A stretch of DNA of 18,676 nt from NCBI GenBank assembly GCA_035507915.1, contig DATJNS010000283.1, positions 1 to 18,676 of the forward strand. Direction: 5' to 3'. Below the pieces are notes generated by a model that was not told the DNA's origin, did no database searches, and was given only the letters and a program-made list of their open reading frames with translations. The DNA comes from JACQAI01 sp035507915 (GTDB lineage Bacteria > Pseudomonadota > Alphaproteobacteria > Elsterales > Elsteraceae). Both the position numbers and the translations under genes were made by a program. The stretch's first letter is position 1. Every line of letters starts with the position of its first letter. Shown here piece after piece: positions 1 to 8,149 of this stretch.

Positions 1-763
1 GAAGATCGACGCGCTCTACGAGGCGCTGCGCCGCAAGGCCGAGGGGACCTACACCGAAGCCGGCCTGCACGACGTGATCCTCGACCCGACGGTCACCGGC
101 ATGCTGGCGCACGAGGCGATCGGCCACACCTGCGAGGCCGACTGCGTGCTCGCCGGGTCGATCGCCGGCGAGCATCTGGGCGAGCAGGTGGCCGCCGAGA
201 AGGTCACCCTGGTCGACTACGCCGGCCGCGGGCCGGACGGCAAGGCGACGATCGCGATCCACGTCGACGATGAGGGCACGCCGTGCCGCGACGTCACCCT
301 CATCGAGAACGGCGTGCTCAAGGGCTTCCTGCACAGCAAGGAGACCGCGCTGCGCATGGACGCCGCGCCGACCGGCAACGCGCGCGCCTATACGTTCAGC
401 GACGAGCCCCTGGTGCGCATGCGCAACACGGCGATCGCGCCGGGCACCGACCGCCTCGACGACATGATCGCGGCGATCGACCGCGGCTACTACCTGAAGC
501 GCACCACCAACGGCCAGGCCGACGCGACCGGCGAGTTCACCTTCGGGATCTCGCTCGGCTACGAGATCCGCAACGGCAAGCTCGGCCGTGCCGTCCGCGA
601 CACCACCATGTCGGGGGTGGCGTTCGACATGCTGAAGACGGTCACCCACGTCGGCAGCGAGATCGACTGGTTGGCCGGCGGCATGTGCGGCAAGAAGCAG
701 TGGATCCCGGTCGGCAGCGGCGGGCCGCCGATCAAGTGCAAGATCACGGTCGCGGGTCGGTGA
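1..763 (+). CDS. tldD: Metalloprotease TldD, 3' part (start lies left of window)
   Basis: This is the catalytic subunit of the TldD/TldE heterodimeric zinc protease. In E. coli the complex trims unfolded peptides, matures microcin B17 and degrades the antitoxin CcdA. The reading frame (codons from base 2) is open to the left edge, so about 253 C-terminal residues are visible; the E. coli protein is about 480 residues. The GTG at 74 is an internal Val codon, not the start. The metal site is intact: HEAIGH (HExxxH) at 110-127 and the conserved C-terminal Cys of GGMCGK at 686-688. The family block DDEGTP...IENGVLKG is also present, at about 268-327. The TGA stop overlaps the GTG start of tldE by GTGA, so the two partners are probably translated in a coupled way. 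The family is certain. The physiological substrate is unknown, and no RiPP precursor is evident here. Confidence 0.95.
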   Translation, partial: KIDALYEALRRKAEGTYTEAGLHDVILDPTVTGMLAHEAIGHTCEADCVLAGSIAGEHLGEQVAAEKVTLVDYAGRGPDGKATIAIHVDDEGTPCRDVTLIENGVLKGFLHSKETALRMDAAPTGNARAYTFSDEPLVRMRNTAIAPGTDRLDDMIAAIDRGYYLKRTTNGQADATGEFTFGISLGYEIRNGKLGRAVRDTTMSGVAFDMLKTVTHVGSEIDWLAGGMCGKKQWIPVGSGGPPIKCKITVAGR

Positions 764-2109
764 CGGCGACCGCACCAGGCATCGCTCCCAGCGTCGGTAC
801 CGGCACGCTCGCGGGCGCCGATGCGCCGGCGCTGTGCGCGGAGCTGATCGCACTGGCGCGCGCGCGCGGCGCCGACGCCGCCGAGGTGATGCACGGCTCC
901 GGCGAGCGCTTCGAGATCGAGTTCGAGAACGAAGCGGTGATGCAGGTCCGCAGCGTCGCCGACGAGACCACCGCGCTCACCGTGTTCCGCGACGGCAAGC
1001 GCGGCAGCGCCACCATCAACGGGCGCAGCGCCGAGGCGATCGAGGCGGCGCTCGCCGATGCGCTGACGGCGGCCGACGCCGGCATCGCCGACCCGGCCAA
1101 CGACGTCGCCGACGCGCCCAGCGAGCCCGCGACGGCGCACGGGGCCGCAGCGCCCGACCGCCCCGCCATGCGCGACGCCGTGCGCGCCTGCATGGCGGAG
1201 CTCGAGACGCGCTACCCGAAGATCCGCACGCGCGGCAGCGCCTACGTGTTCGACATCGGCGAGGCCAGCTTCGCGAACTCGCGCGGCATGGTCCAGCGCG
1301 AACGGCGCGGCTCCTACAGCTTCGGCATGGTGTTCGTCGCCAAGGACGGCGCAGACACGACCTCCGCGAACTGGAGCGGCGCGGCGTCGTTCGCGCCCTT
1401 CGAGGCGTTGCTCGACGCCGGCGGCACGCGCCGGCTGCTCGATGAGACCGAACGCTCGCTGCATCCGCATCCGATACCGGAGAAGTTCGTCGGCGACGTG
1501 ATCATCACGCCCGAGTGCCTCGCCGGGTTCGTCGGCATGCTGGCGGGCGCGCTCGGCGGCCACGCCTTGATGGCCGGCACCACGCCCTACAAGGACCGCA
1601 AGGGCGAGGCGATCGCGGATGCGCGCTTCAGCCTGTTGAACCGGCCGCGCGCGCCGGAGTTTCCCGGCGGCGCGACGTTCGACGCCAACGGCGTCCCGAC
1701 GCGCGATCTCGACGTGGTGCGCGACGGCGTGCTCGCCGACTACCTGATCGACTTCTACATCTCGCGCAAGCTCGGCATGGCGCAGACCGCCGGGCGCACG
1801 AACTTCATCGTGCCGAGCGGCGACTGCGCGCTCGACGACATCGTCGCGAGCACGCGGCGCGGCGTCCTGCTGTGCCGGTTCAGCGGCGGCGTGCCGAGCG
1901 CCAATCTCGATTTCACCGGCGTGGCGAAGAACTCGTTCTACATCGAGGACGGCGCGATCCGTCATCCGCTGGTCGAGACCATGCTGTCGGGCAACCTGCA
2001 GGATCTGCTCAAGCAGATCCGCGGGATCTCGCGCGAGAGCGTCAATTTCGGCAACGGCCGCTTTCCCTATCTGGCCGCCGGCGGCGTCACGATCTCGAGC
2101 AAGACCTAG
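760..2109 (+). CDS. tldE: TldE/PmbA, non-catalytic partner of TldD
   Basis: This 449-residue protein matches the usual length of PmbA/TldE (about 450 in E. coli). It is the structural partner that encloses the peptide chamber of TldD and has no metal motif, as expected: no HExxxH is present. Family features are the N-terminal stretch with ERFEIEFENEAV (about residues 48-59), the central SYSFGMVFVAKDG region, and the Gly-rich C-terminus YLAAGGVTISS. I place the start at GTG 760 because it overlaps the tldD stop and leaves a normal-length protein. The frame stays open upstream to 283, but that stretch lies wholly inside tldD and its composition is that of a shadow frame. The gene forms a two-gene unit with tldD. 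In E. coli the two genes are unlinked, so the adjacency here supports obligate partnership. Confidence 0.93.
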   Translation: MTATAPGIAPSVGTGTLAGADAPALCAELIALARARGADAAEVMHGSGERFEIEFENEAVMQVRSVADETTALTVFRDGKRGSATINGRSAEAIEAALADALTAADAGIADPANDVADAPSEPATAHGAAAPDRPAMRDAVRACMAELETRYPKIRTRGSAYVFDIGEASFANSRGMVQRERRGSYSFGMVFVAKDGADTTSANWSGAASFAPFEALLDAGGTRRLLDETERSLHPHPIPEKFVGDVIITPECLAGFVGMLAGALGGHALMAGTTPYKDRKGEAIADARFSLLNRPRAPEFPGGATFDANGVPTRDLDVVRDGVLADYLIDFYISRKLGMAQTAGRTNFIVPSGDCALDDIVASTRRGVLLCRFSGGVPSANLDFTGVAKNSFYIEDGAIRHPLVETMLSGNLQDLLKQIRGISRESVNFGNGRFPYLAAGGVTISSKT

Positions 2110-2167
2110 CCGCCGAACGAGCTGGCGCGGGAGAATAACCCGCCGCGCGGTCTATTTGGGCGCTCGC

Positions 2168-2181
2168 GGGGCTGACGCCCC
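2168..2181. terminator. Weak hairpin between convergent tldE and decarboxylase genes
   Basis: GGGGC-TGAC-GCCCC forms a perfect 5-bp stem with a 4-nt loop in the 79-bp gap between the two convergent stop codons. There is no T-run on either strand, so it is at best a partial or bidirectional terminator. The call rests on position and the inverted repeat only. Confidence 0.25.
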
Positions 2182-2188
2182 TGCCGCG

Positions 2189-3742
2189 CTAATCGCCGAC
2201 GGGCTGCGGACCGGTGACCCGCCGAAACAAGGTGGTGGACGGCGTCGCCGGGCGCGGCGCGAGCGCCTGGCCGCGCGCCAGCACGGCGGCGAGCAGCGCC
2301 TCGAGCGTGGCTTCGTCGGTGCGGTGGTTCGTGATGTTGACCCGGATCGCCAGGCGCCCGTCGAGCACCGTGGTCGACGGCGCGGCGATGCCGCTCTCCT
2401 GGATGTCGGCGACCAGCTCGGCGTTGAGCGCGTCGAGCTCGGCATCGGTCAGCCCGGGCGCGCGGTAGCGGAAGCACGCGATGTTGAGCTGGACCGGCGC
2501 CATCAGCTCGAGCGCCGGCATCGCCGCCACGCGCGCGGCGAGCCAGCGGGCCTGCCGGCAGTTGTGCAGCACCGCGGCGCCGAGACGCTCGGTGCCGAAC
2601 TCCTTGAGGGTGAACCACACCTTGAGGGCCCGGAAGCCGCGCGACAGGTCGGGGCCGTAATCGCAGAACCATGGCGCGCCGGCGGCCAGCCCGCGGGGCA
2701 CCCGCGCGAGATAGGCGGCATCGGCCGAGAAGGTGCGCGCGTGCACGGCGCCGTCGCGCACCAGCACGCACGCCGCGTCATAGGGCACGTGCAGCCACTT
2801 GTGGAAGTCGAACGCGAGCGAGTCGGCGCGCTCGATGCCGGCGAGCAGCGGCGCCAGCTCCGGCGCCAGACGCGCCAGCGCGCCGAACGCGCCGTCGACG
2901 TGGAACCAGACGCGCTCGCGCGCCGCGAGATCGGCGAGCGCCGCGAGATCGTCGATCGCGCCGATGTCGACCGTGCCCGCCGTGCCCACGATCAGGAACG
3001 GCGTGAGCCCGTCGCGACGGTCGGCCTCGATCGCGCGCGCGAGCGCCGCGACGTCGATGCGGTGGTGATCGTCGACCGCGATGCGGCGCAGCGCCTTGGT
3101 GCCGAGGCCGGCGATCTCCATCGCCTTGGCGATGCAGCCGTGCGCGGCGCTCGAGGCGTAGGCGACCAGGCGCCGGCCGGCGTCGCCGAGGCCGTCGGCG
3201 CGCACGCCGGCGCCGAGGCACGCGGTGCGCGCGACCAGCAGCCCGATCAGATTGGCCATCGAGGTGCCGGTGACGAGCACGCCGCTGGTGCCCGTCGGGA
3301 AGCCGAACAGGTCCCGGCACCATTCGATGACCTGGCGCTCGACATAGACCGCGCCGTGATCGCGGCCGCCGACATTGGCGTTCATGGCGGCCGCGAGCAT
3401 CTCGGCCAGCATGCCGGTCGGCGTGCCGCTGCCGTGCACCCAGCCGAAGAAGCCGGGATGGATGTTGCCCGTGGCGTAGGGGAGGATTTGCGTGCGGAAC
3501 TGGTCGTAGACCTCGGCGAGCGGCGTCGGCGCGACCGGCACCGGCTCGGCGAGCCGGCGTTTGACCGCCTCGGGCACGCGCTGCCACACCGGGCGCGCGC
3601 GCACCTCGGCGAGGAAGTCGATCATGTCGTCCAGCATGCGGTGGCTTTGGGCGCGGAACGCCGCCCAGTCCGCCGGATCGAGGCTGGCCGGCGCGTCCGC
3701 CGGGTGGGCGCCGGCGCTCTCTGGCGGCGTGTCGTCGCGCAT
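2189..3742 (-). CDS. PLP-dependent group II amino-acid decarboxylase (AADC-like)
   Basis: This 517-residue cytosolic fold-type I PLP enzyme belongs to the pyridoxal-dependent decarboxylase family (aromatic-L-amino-acid, tyrosine, glutamate and related decarboxylases). Visible landmarks are HPGFFGWVHGSGTPTG (95-110), GTSMANLIGLLVAR (159-172), the His that stacks on the cofactor (AAHGCI, H201), GTAGTVDIGAIDD (253-265), the Asp that pairs with the pyridine nitrogen (HVDGAFGA, D283) and the Schiff-base Lys (DFHKWLHVPYDA, K315). All catalytic residues are therefore present. The substrate cannot be read from sequence; aromatic amino acids are only the family default. The ATG at 3742 follows a GAGG-like stretch (GGGAGCCTCA on the complement lies further out), so the start is reasonable but not proven. 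The gene is divergent from the GST gene, and 177 bp separate the two starts. Confidence 0.9.
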   Translation of the reverse strand: MRDDTPPESAGAHPADAPASLDPADWAAFRAQSHRMLDDMIDFLAEVRARPVWQRVPEAVKRRLAEPVPVAPTPLAEVYDQFRTQILPYATGNIHPGFFGWVHGSGTPTGMLAEMLAAAMNANVGGRDHGAVYVERQVIEWCRDLFGFPTGTSGVLVTGTSMANLIGLLVARTACLGAGVRADGLGDAGRRLVAYASSAAHGCIAKAMEIAGLGTKALRRIAVDDHHRIDVAALARAIEADRRDGLTPFLIVGTAGTVDIGAIDDLAALADLAARERVWFHVDGAFGALARLAPELAPLLAGIERADSLAFDFHKWLHVPYDAACVLVRDGAVHARTFSADAAYLARVPRGLAAGAPWFCDYGPDLSRGFRALKVWFTLKEFGTERLGAAVLHNCRQARWLAARVAAMPALELMAPVQLNIACFRYRAPGLTDAELDALNAELVADIQESGIAAPSTTVLDGRLAIRVNITNHRTDEATLEALLAAVLARGQALAPRPATPSTTLFRRVTGPQPVGD

Positions 3743-3919
3743 GCGGCGGGAGCCTCAAAACGGGGCGGCCGAGGCGGCGCCCGATCGTGCGTAAGGCTAA
3801 CGCATTAAGGTTAATACAACGTTGTCGCGAGTCCGGCCGGGGGTCGGCCTGCCGCTTGGTGACGGCCCCGCGCGGCTCTAATCTGCGCCCCGCGTTCGTC
3901 AGCCAGGAGGACCCTCGCC
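3743..3919. promoter_or_regulatory. Divergent promoter region with ACAACGTTGT palindrome
   Basis: This gap between two divergent genes contains a distinctly AT-richer patch (about 3791-3825) in an otherwise GC-rich sequence. It includes a perfect 10-bp palindrome, ACAACGTTGT, at 3816-3825. A sigma70-like candidate for the GST gene is TTGGTG (3856-3861) with TCTAAT (3877-3882), spaced 15 bp, which is slightly short. The palindrome could be an operator shared by both genes. No regulator gene lies beside it. Confidence 0.45.
3905..3910 (+). promoter_or_regulatory. Shine-Dalgarno deciding a GTG start
   Basis: A perfect AGGAGG lies 9 nt before GTG 3920. No competing ATG in the frame fits the GST N-terminus, so this site fixes the GTG start. 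Confidence 0.75.
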
Positions 3920-4528
3920 GTGAAGCTGCGTTTCTCGCCGGCCTCGCCGTTCGTCCGCAAGGTCACCGTGGTGGCGCTCGAGACCGGGCTCGACGCGCGG
4001 GTCGAGCGCGTGCCGGCCAGCGTCGCGCCGACCAAGCCCAACCCCGACATCCAGAAGGACAACCCGCTCGCCAAGGTGCCGGCGCTGGTGCTCGACAACG
4101 GCGAGACGCTCTACGACTCGCCGGTGATCTGCGAGTATCTCGACAGCCTGCACGGCGGCGCCAAGATGTTTCCCGCCGCCGGCGCGGCGCGCTGGACGGC
4201 GCTGCGCCGCCAGGCGCTGGGCGACGGCATCCTCGATGCCGCGGTGCTGACGCGCTACGAGTCGATCCGCCCCGACCCGTATAAGTGGCAGGAGTGGATG
4301 GACGGCCAGATGGCCAAGGTTCAGGGCGCCCTGGCCGCCTTCGAGGCCGAGGCCGGCGCGCTCGGCGCCACGCTCGACATCGGCACGATCACGCTCGGCT
4401 GCGCGCTGGGATATCTCGACTTCCGGTTCGCCGACCTGGGCTGGCGCAAAAGCTTTCCGAAGCTCGCCGCATGGTACGAAGGCTTCGCCGCCCGCCCGTC
4501 GATGAAGGCGACGGTGCCGCAAGGCTAG
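3920..4528 (+). CDS. Glutathione S-transferase family protein
   Basis: A 202-residue soluble two-domain GST. The N-terminal thioredoxin-like domain (1-78) carries SPASPFVRKV, in which Ser6 or Ser9 is in the place of the catalytic Ser/Tyr/Cys. It also has the cis-proline loop KVPAL (Pro54) and the glutathione-binding YDSPVICEYLD (Asp66-Ser67). The C-terminal helical domain (about 85-202) contains the family DIGTITLGCALGYLDFR helix 6 motif. It begins with GTG after a strong AGGAGG. The family conjugates glutathione to electrophiles or carries out glutathione-dependent isomerisation or reduction; the actual substrate is unknown. The gene is monocistronic: it is divergent from the decarboxylase and convergent with the Dpp-type operon. 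The 148 bp downstream (4529-4676) contain no gene and no strong terminator that I can see. Confidence 0.9.
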   Translation: MKLRFSPASPFVRKVTVVALETGLDARVERVPASVAPTKPNPDIQKDNPLAKVPALVLDNGETLYDSPVICEYLDSLHGGAKMFPAAGAARWTALRRQALGDGILDAAVLTRYESIRPDPYKWQEWMDGQMAKVQGALAAFEAEAGALGATLDIGTITLGCALGYLDFRFADLGWRKSFPKLAAWYEGFAARPSMKATVPQG

Positions 4529-4676
4529 GGTCCCGCCGTCGACGCAGGCTCCGCCGTTCATCCGGGATGCCAGGCGCACCCGGGCGCGATGCCTGATACG
4601 GAACGCTATCGCAGATCAAACGCGGCGCGGCCAGAGCTTGCGCGGCAGCTGGACCCGAGGCGCTGTGGCCGCCTCA

Positions 4677-6311
4677 CTACTCCGCGGCGGTGCCGAACTG
4701 CCAGCCCTTGCCGGGCGCGGCGTCGAACAGCGCCCGCGTGTAGTCGTGGCGCGGGTTGGCGAAGATCTCGGCGGCGCTGCCGTACTCGACCACCCGGCCC
4801 TTCAGCATCACGGCGACCGAATCGCATACCTGGGCGGCGACGCGCAGGTCGTGCGTGATGAACAGCATGGCGAGCTCGAAGCGCTGCTTGACGTCGTCGA
4901 GCAGCGCCAGCACCTGGGCCTGCACCGAGACGTCGAGCGCCGACACCGCCTCGTCGGCGATCAGCAGCGTCGGCTCCATGGCGAGCGCGCGCGCGATGCA
5001 GATGCGCTGGCGCTGGCCGCCCGAGAACTGATGCGGGTAGCGGTCGATCGCCGCCGGATCGATGCCGACCAGATCGAGCAGCGCATGCGCGCGCGACCAG
5101 GCGTCGGCCTTGGAGAGGCCGAAGTTCATCGGCCCTTCGACGATCGACTTGCCGACCGTGCGCCGCGGATTGAGCGACCGGTAGGGGTCCTGGAAGATGA
5201 TCTGGATGTGCCGACGGTGGCGGCGCAGCCGGGTCGCCGAGAGTGTCGCGATCGGCTGACCGTCGAGCGAGATCTCGCCGCCGGTCGGCTCGATCAGACG
5301 CGCGACGCAGCGCGCCACGGTCGACTTGCCCGACCCCGACTCGCCGACGATGCCGAGCGTCTCGCCGCGCCGGATCGTCAGGTCGACGGCGTCGGCGGCA
5401 TGCACGTCGCGCCGCGCCTGCAGCCAGCCGCTCGTGCGATAGATCTTGGTGAGCCCGCGCGTCGCCAGCACCACGGGCGCGGCGCCGATCGGCGCGCGCG
5501 CCTTGGCCGCCACGCCGGGCACCGCGGCGATCAGCATGCGGGTGTAGGGATGCTGGGGCCGCGCCAGCACGTCGCGCGTGGCGCCGGTCTCGACGATCGC
5601 GCCGTCCTTCATCACGGCGACCCGATCGGCGATCTCGGCGACCACGCCGAAATCGTGCGTGATGAACAGGACGCCGCTCTGGTGCTCGGCCTGGATCGCC
5701 TTGATGAGGCGCAGGATCTGCGCCTGGGTGGTGACGTCGAGCGCGGTGGTCGGCTCGTCGGCGATGATCAGCGCCGGCTCGAGCGCAAGCGCCATCGCGA
5801 TCATGATGCGCTGGCGCTGGCCGCCCGACAGCTGGTGCGGATAGGCGCGGCGCAGCCGCTCGGGCTCGGGCAGGCGCACGTCGTCGAACAGTTCGGCGAT
5901 ACGGCGCTCGCGGCCGGCGGCGTCGAGCGCGCCGCCGTCTCGCGTGCCGTGCGTCTCGAGCACCTCGGCGATCTGATCGCCGACCGGGATCACCGGATTG
6001 AGCGCGGTCATCGGCTCTTGGAAGATCATCGACATGCGGCTGCCGCGCAGCTCGCGCAGGCGCTGCGGCGACGCCCGCAGCACGTCCTCGCCCTGCAGCC
6101 TGATCTCGCCGGCGGTCGGCACCAGCTGGCCCTTGGGCAGCAGCCCCATGATCGAGAACGCGGTGACCGACTTGCCCGACCCCGACTCGCCGACGACGCA
6201 GACGATCTCGCGTGGGCCGACCTCGAGATCGATGCCGTCGACCGCGTTCCGCCGGTCGGCGCCCGCCGGCAGGCGCACGGTCAAGCCACGGATCTGCAGG
6301 ACCGGGTTCAC
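4677..6311 (-). CDS. Fused double ATPase of a peptide-type (Dpp/Opp/Gsi) ABC importer
   Basis: This 544-residue protein is two complete ABC ATPase domains in tandem, equivalent to DppD plus DppF and like GsiA. Domain 1 has Walker A GESGSGKS (41-48), Q-loop Gln98, signature LSGGQ (161-165) and Walker B LIIADEPTTALD (181-192). Domain 2 has GESGSGKS (323-330), Q-loop Gln373, FSGGQ (429-433) and LLIADEAVSALD (449-460). Each domain ends with the oligopeptide-family tail (HPYTRML near 254; HDYTRALF near 522). I chose GTG 6311 because it overlaps the stop of the permease gene as GTGA and gives the normal N-terminus; the frame stays open upstream only as a shadow of the permease genes. It is the last gene of the operon and powers import through the two permeases. 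Domain 2 has Ala after the catalytic Glu where Pro is usual. Confidence 0.93.
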   Translation of the reverse strand: MNPVLQIRGLTVRLPAGADRRNAVDGIDLEVGPREIVCVVGESGSGKSVTAFSIMGLLPKGQLVPTAGEIRLQGEDVLRASPQRLRELRGSRMSMIFQEPMTALNPVIPVGDQIAEVLETHGTRDGGALDAAGRERRIAELFDDVRLPEPERLRRAYPHQLSGGQRQRIMIAMALALEPALIIADEPTTALDVTTQAQILRLIKAIQAEHQSGVLFITHDFGVVAEIADRVAVMKDGAIVETGATRDVLARPQHPYTRMLIAAVPGVAAKARAPIGAAPVVLATRGLTKIYRTSGWLQARRDVHAADAVDLTIRRGETLGIVGESGSGKSTVARCVARLIEPTGGEISLDGQPIATLSATRLRRHRRHIQIIFQDPYRSLNPRRTVGKSIVEGPMNFGLSKADAWSRAHALLDLVGIDPAAIDRYPHQFSGGQRQRICIARALAMEPTLLIADEAVSALDVSVQAQVLALLDDVKQRFELAMLFITHDLRVAAQVCDSVAVMLKGRVVEYGSAAEIFANPRHDYTRALFDAAPGKGWQFGTAAE

Positions 6312-7189
6312 AAGCGCTTCGCGAGCCGCGGGTCGAGCGTGTCGCGCAGCCCATCGCCCATCATGTTGATGGCGAACACCGTGACGGCGAGGCACGCGCC
6401 CGGGAAGAAGATCGTCCACGGCGCGACCTGGAAGAACCGCCGCCCCTCGGCCATGATGTTGCCCCAGGTCGGGATGTCGGTCGGCACGCCGGCGCCGAGG
6501 AACGACAGGATCGCCTCGGTCAGCACCGCCGCGGCGGCGATGTAGGTGCCCTGCACGATCAGGGGCGCGATCGTGTTGGGCAGCACGTGACGCCACAGGA
6601 TGAGGGGCAGCCGCGTGCCGGCGGCGATCGCCGCCTCGACGTAGGGCTCCTCGCGGATGGTCAGCACGAGGCCGCGCACCAGGCGCGCGACGCGCGGCAC
6701 CTCGGGCACCACGATGGCGACGATCACGGTGCCGAGGCTCGCCTTCGACAGCGCGATCAGGGCGATCGCGAGCAGGATCGCGGGGATCGCCATCAGGCCG
6801 TCCATCACGCGCATCACGATGGCGTCGAGCCAGCGGATGTAACCGGAGACCAGGCCGATGAAGGTGCCGAGGCTGAGCGCGAACACCGCCACCGTGACGC
6901 CGACGATCAGCGAGATGCGCGAGCCGTAGACGACGCGCGAATAGTCGTCCCGCCCGAGCGCGTCGGTGCCGAACCAGTACTCGGCCGACGGCGGCCTGAG
7001 GCGGAAGCGCGGCTTCAGGAACTCGGGATCGACGGTGTGAAGATAGGGCGCCAGCAAGGCGATCACGACCAGTACCGCGAGCACGATCGCGCCGCCGATC
7101 ACCGACGGGTTGCGCCGGAGCTGGCCGAACAGCCCGACGCGGCGCGGCCGTTCGAGCGCGCTTTGGTCGGAGGATGCGAGCGCGGTCAA
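6308..7189 (-). CDS. Peptide-type ABC importer permease, DppC-like
   Basis: A 293-residue inner-membrane permease of the BPD_transp_1 (DppC/OppC) family. After a short cytoplasmic N-terminus come TM1 (about 30-50), the periplasmic stretch with the diagnostic WFGTDALGRDDYSRVVYG (72-89), and four or five further TM segments (about 92-117, 132-163, 205-232, 258-279). The EAA loop that docks on the ATPase is EAAIAAG...ILWRHVLPN (185-205). I place the start at TTG 7189. It overlaps the DppB stop as TTGA, is in frame, and gives the standard length; no ATG or GTG lies at a plausible place nearby. The same type of 4-nt overlap occurs at the downstream junction. The frame is open further upstream, but only inside the neighbouring permease gene. 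Confidence 0.9.
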   Translation of the reverse strand: MTALASSDQSALERPRRVGLFGQLRRNPSVIGGAIVLAVLVVIALLAPYLHTVDPEFLKPRFRLRPPSAEYWFGTDALGRDDYSRVVYGSRISLIVGVTVAVFALSLGTFIGLVSGYIRWLDAIVMRVMDGLMAIPAILLAIALIALSKASLGTVIVAIVVPEVPRVARLVRGLVLTIREEPYVEAAIAAGTRLPLILWRHVLPNTIAPLIVQGTYIAAAAVLTEAILSFLGAGVPTDIPTWGNIMAEGRRFFQVAPWTIFFPGACLAVTVFAINMMGDGLRDTLDPRLAKRL

Positions 7190-8127
7190 TAGCGGATCCT
7201 CGGATCGAGCATCGTGTAAGCGATGTCGATCGCCAGGTTGATGAGCACGTAGACCGCGGAGAACACCAGGATGATGCCTTGGATGATCGGATAGTCGCGG
7301 GCCAGGACGGCATCGACCGTGAGGCGGCCGAGGCCCGGGATGTTGAACACGCTCTCGGTCACCACGACGCCGCCGATCAAGAGCGCGATGCCGATGCCGA
7401 TCACCGAGACGATCGGCACGGCGGCGTTGCGCAGCGCGTGACGGATCAGGACGCGGCGCTCGCTGACGCCCTTGGCGTGGGCGGTTCGGATATAGTCCTC
7501 GGTCAGGATCTCGAGCATGCTCGCGCGGGTCATGCGCGCGATCAGCGCGATGAAGATCACGCTCAAGGTGAGCGTCGGCAGCACGAGATGTTCGAGGAAC
7601 GGTCCCGGGCCGTCGGCCAGGCTGACGAAACCCTGTACGGGAAAAACCCTGAACCGGATGGCGAAGCCCCAGATCCAGCCGTAGCCGAGCACGAACACGG
7701 GCACCGAGAAGCCGACCACCGACAGCGCCATGACGCTGCGGTCGATCCAGGTGCCGTGCTTCCAGGCGGCGAGCACGCCGAGCGGCACCGCGACGAGCAC
7801 CGAGAACGTGATCGTCGTCAGCGACAGCGAGAGCGTGGGCCCGAAGCTGCGGCCGATGGTCAACGAGACCGGCTGCAGCGAGAGCAGCGAGGTGCCGAGA
7901 TCGCCGTGGGCGAGCTGCCACACCCAATCGCCGAACTGCACCAGGATCGGCTGGTCGAGCCCGAGATTGGCGCGGATGCGCGCGATGTTCTCAGGCGTCG
8001 CCGCGTCACCCGCCAGCATCGCCGCCGGATCGCCGGGGCTGAGCCGGAGGATCAGGAAGACGACGATCGCCACCACCGCCATGACGGGGATGGTGGCGAT
8101 CAGCCGTTTCAGGATGAACGCGGCCAT
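7186..8127 (-). CDS. Peptide-type ABC importer permease, DppB-like
   Basis: A 313-residue inner-membrane permease of the DppB/OppB family. It starts with the typical MAAFILKRLIATIPVM helix (TM1 about 9-29). A periplasmic region contains SPGDPAAMLAG and NLGLDQPILVQFGDW, followed by TMs at about 98-122, 133-156, 180-200, 235-257 and 283-305. The EAA-like loop is DYIRTAHAKGVSERRVLIRH (211-230). The protein ends with the family LDPRIRY. It forms the channel with the DppC-like protein. The gene begins 22 bp after the binding-protein stop, with only a weak Shine-Dalgarno, and its own stop overlaps the next start. Substrate class (di/oligopeptide, glutathione, nickel or other) cannot be told from the permease. 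Confidence 0.92.
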   Translation of the reverse strand: MAAFILKRLIATIPVMAVVAIVVFLILRLSPGDPAAMLAGDAATPENIARIRANLGLDQPILVQFGDWVWQLAHGDLGTSLLSLQPVSLTIGRSFGPTLSLSLTTITFSVLVAVPLGVLAAWKHGTWIDRSVMALSVVGFSVPVFVLGYGWIWGFAIRFRVFPVQGFVSLADGPGPFLEHLVLPTLTLSVIFIALIARMTRASMLEILTEDYIRTAHAKGVSERRVLIRHALRNAAVPIVSVIGIGIALLIGGVVVTESVFNIPGLGRLTVDAVLARDYPIIQGIILVFSAVYVLINLAIDIAYTMLDPRIRY

Positions 8128-8149
8128 GCGCGGCCGGGCAACCGGAGCC

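Noticed and set aside
283..759. N-terminal extension of tldE
   Set aside because: The frame is open, but the stretch is inside tldD in another frame; the remaining 449 residues match the family length and begin at the GTGA overlap.
2156..3808. 550-codon plus-strand frame opposite the decarboxylase
   Set aside because: The antisense protein has no domain, while the minus strand encodes all decarboxylase motifs.
4571..4595. Possible terminator hairpin CAGGC...GCCTG between the GST gene and the Dpp-type operon
   Set aside because: Only five outer pairs with a poorly matched 15-nt interior, and no T-run; not convincing.
4638..6545. 635-codon open frame on the plus strand opposite the fused ATPase gene
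   Set aside because: It lies wholly antisense to a gene with complete ABC motifs, and its translation is Arg/Asp/His-rich low complexity, as produced by GC-biased codons in shadow frames.
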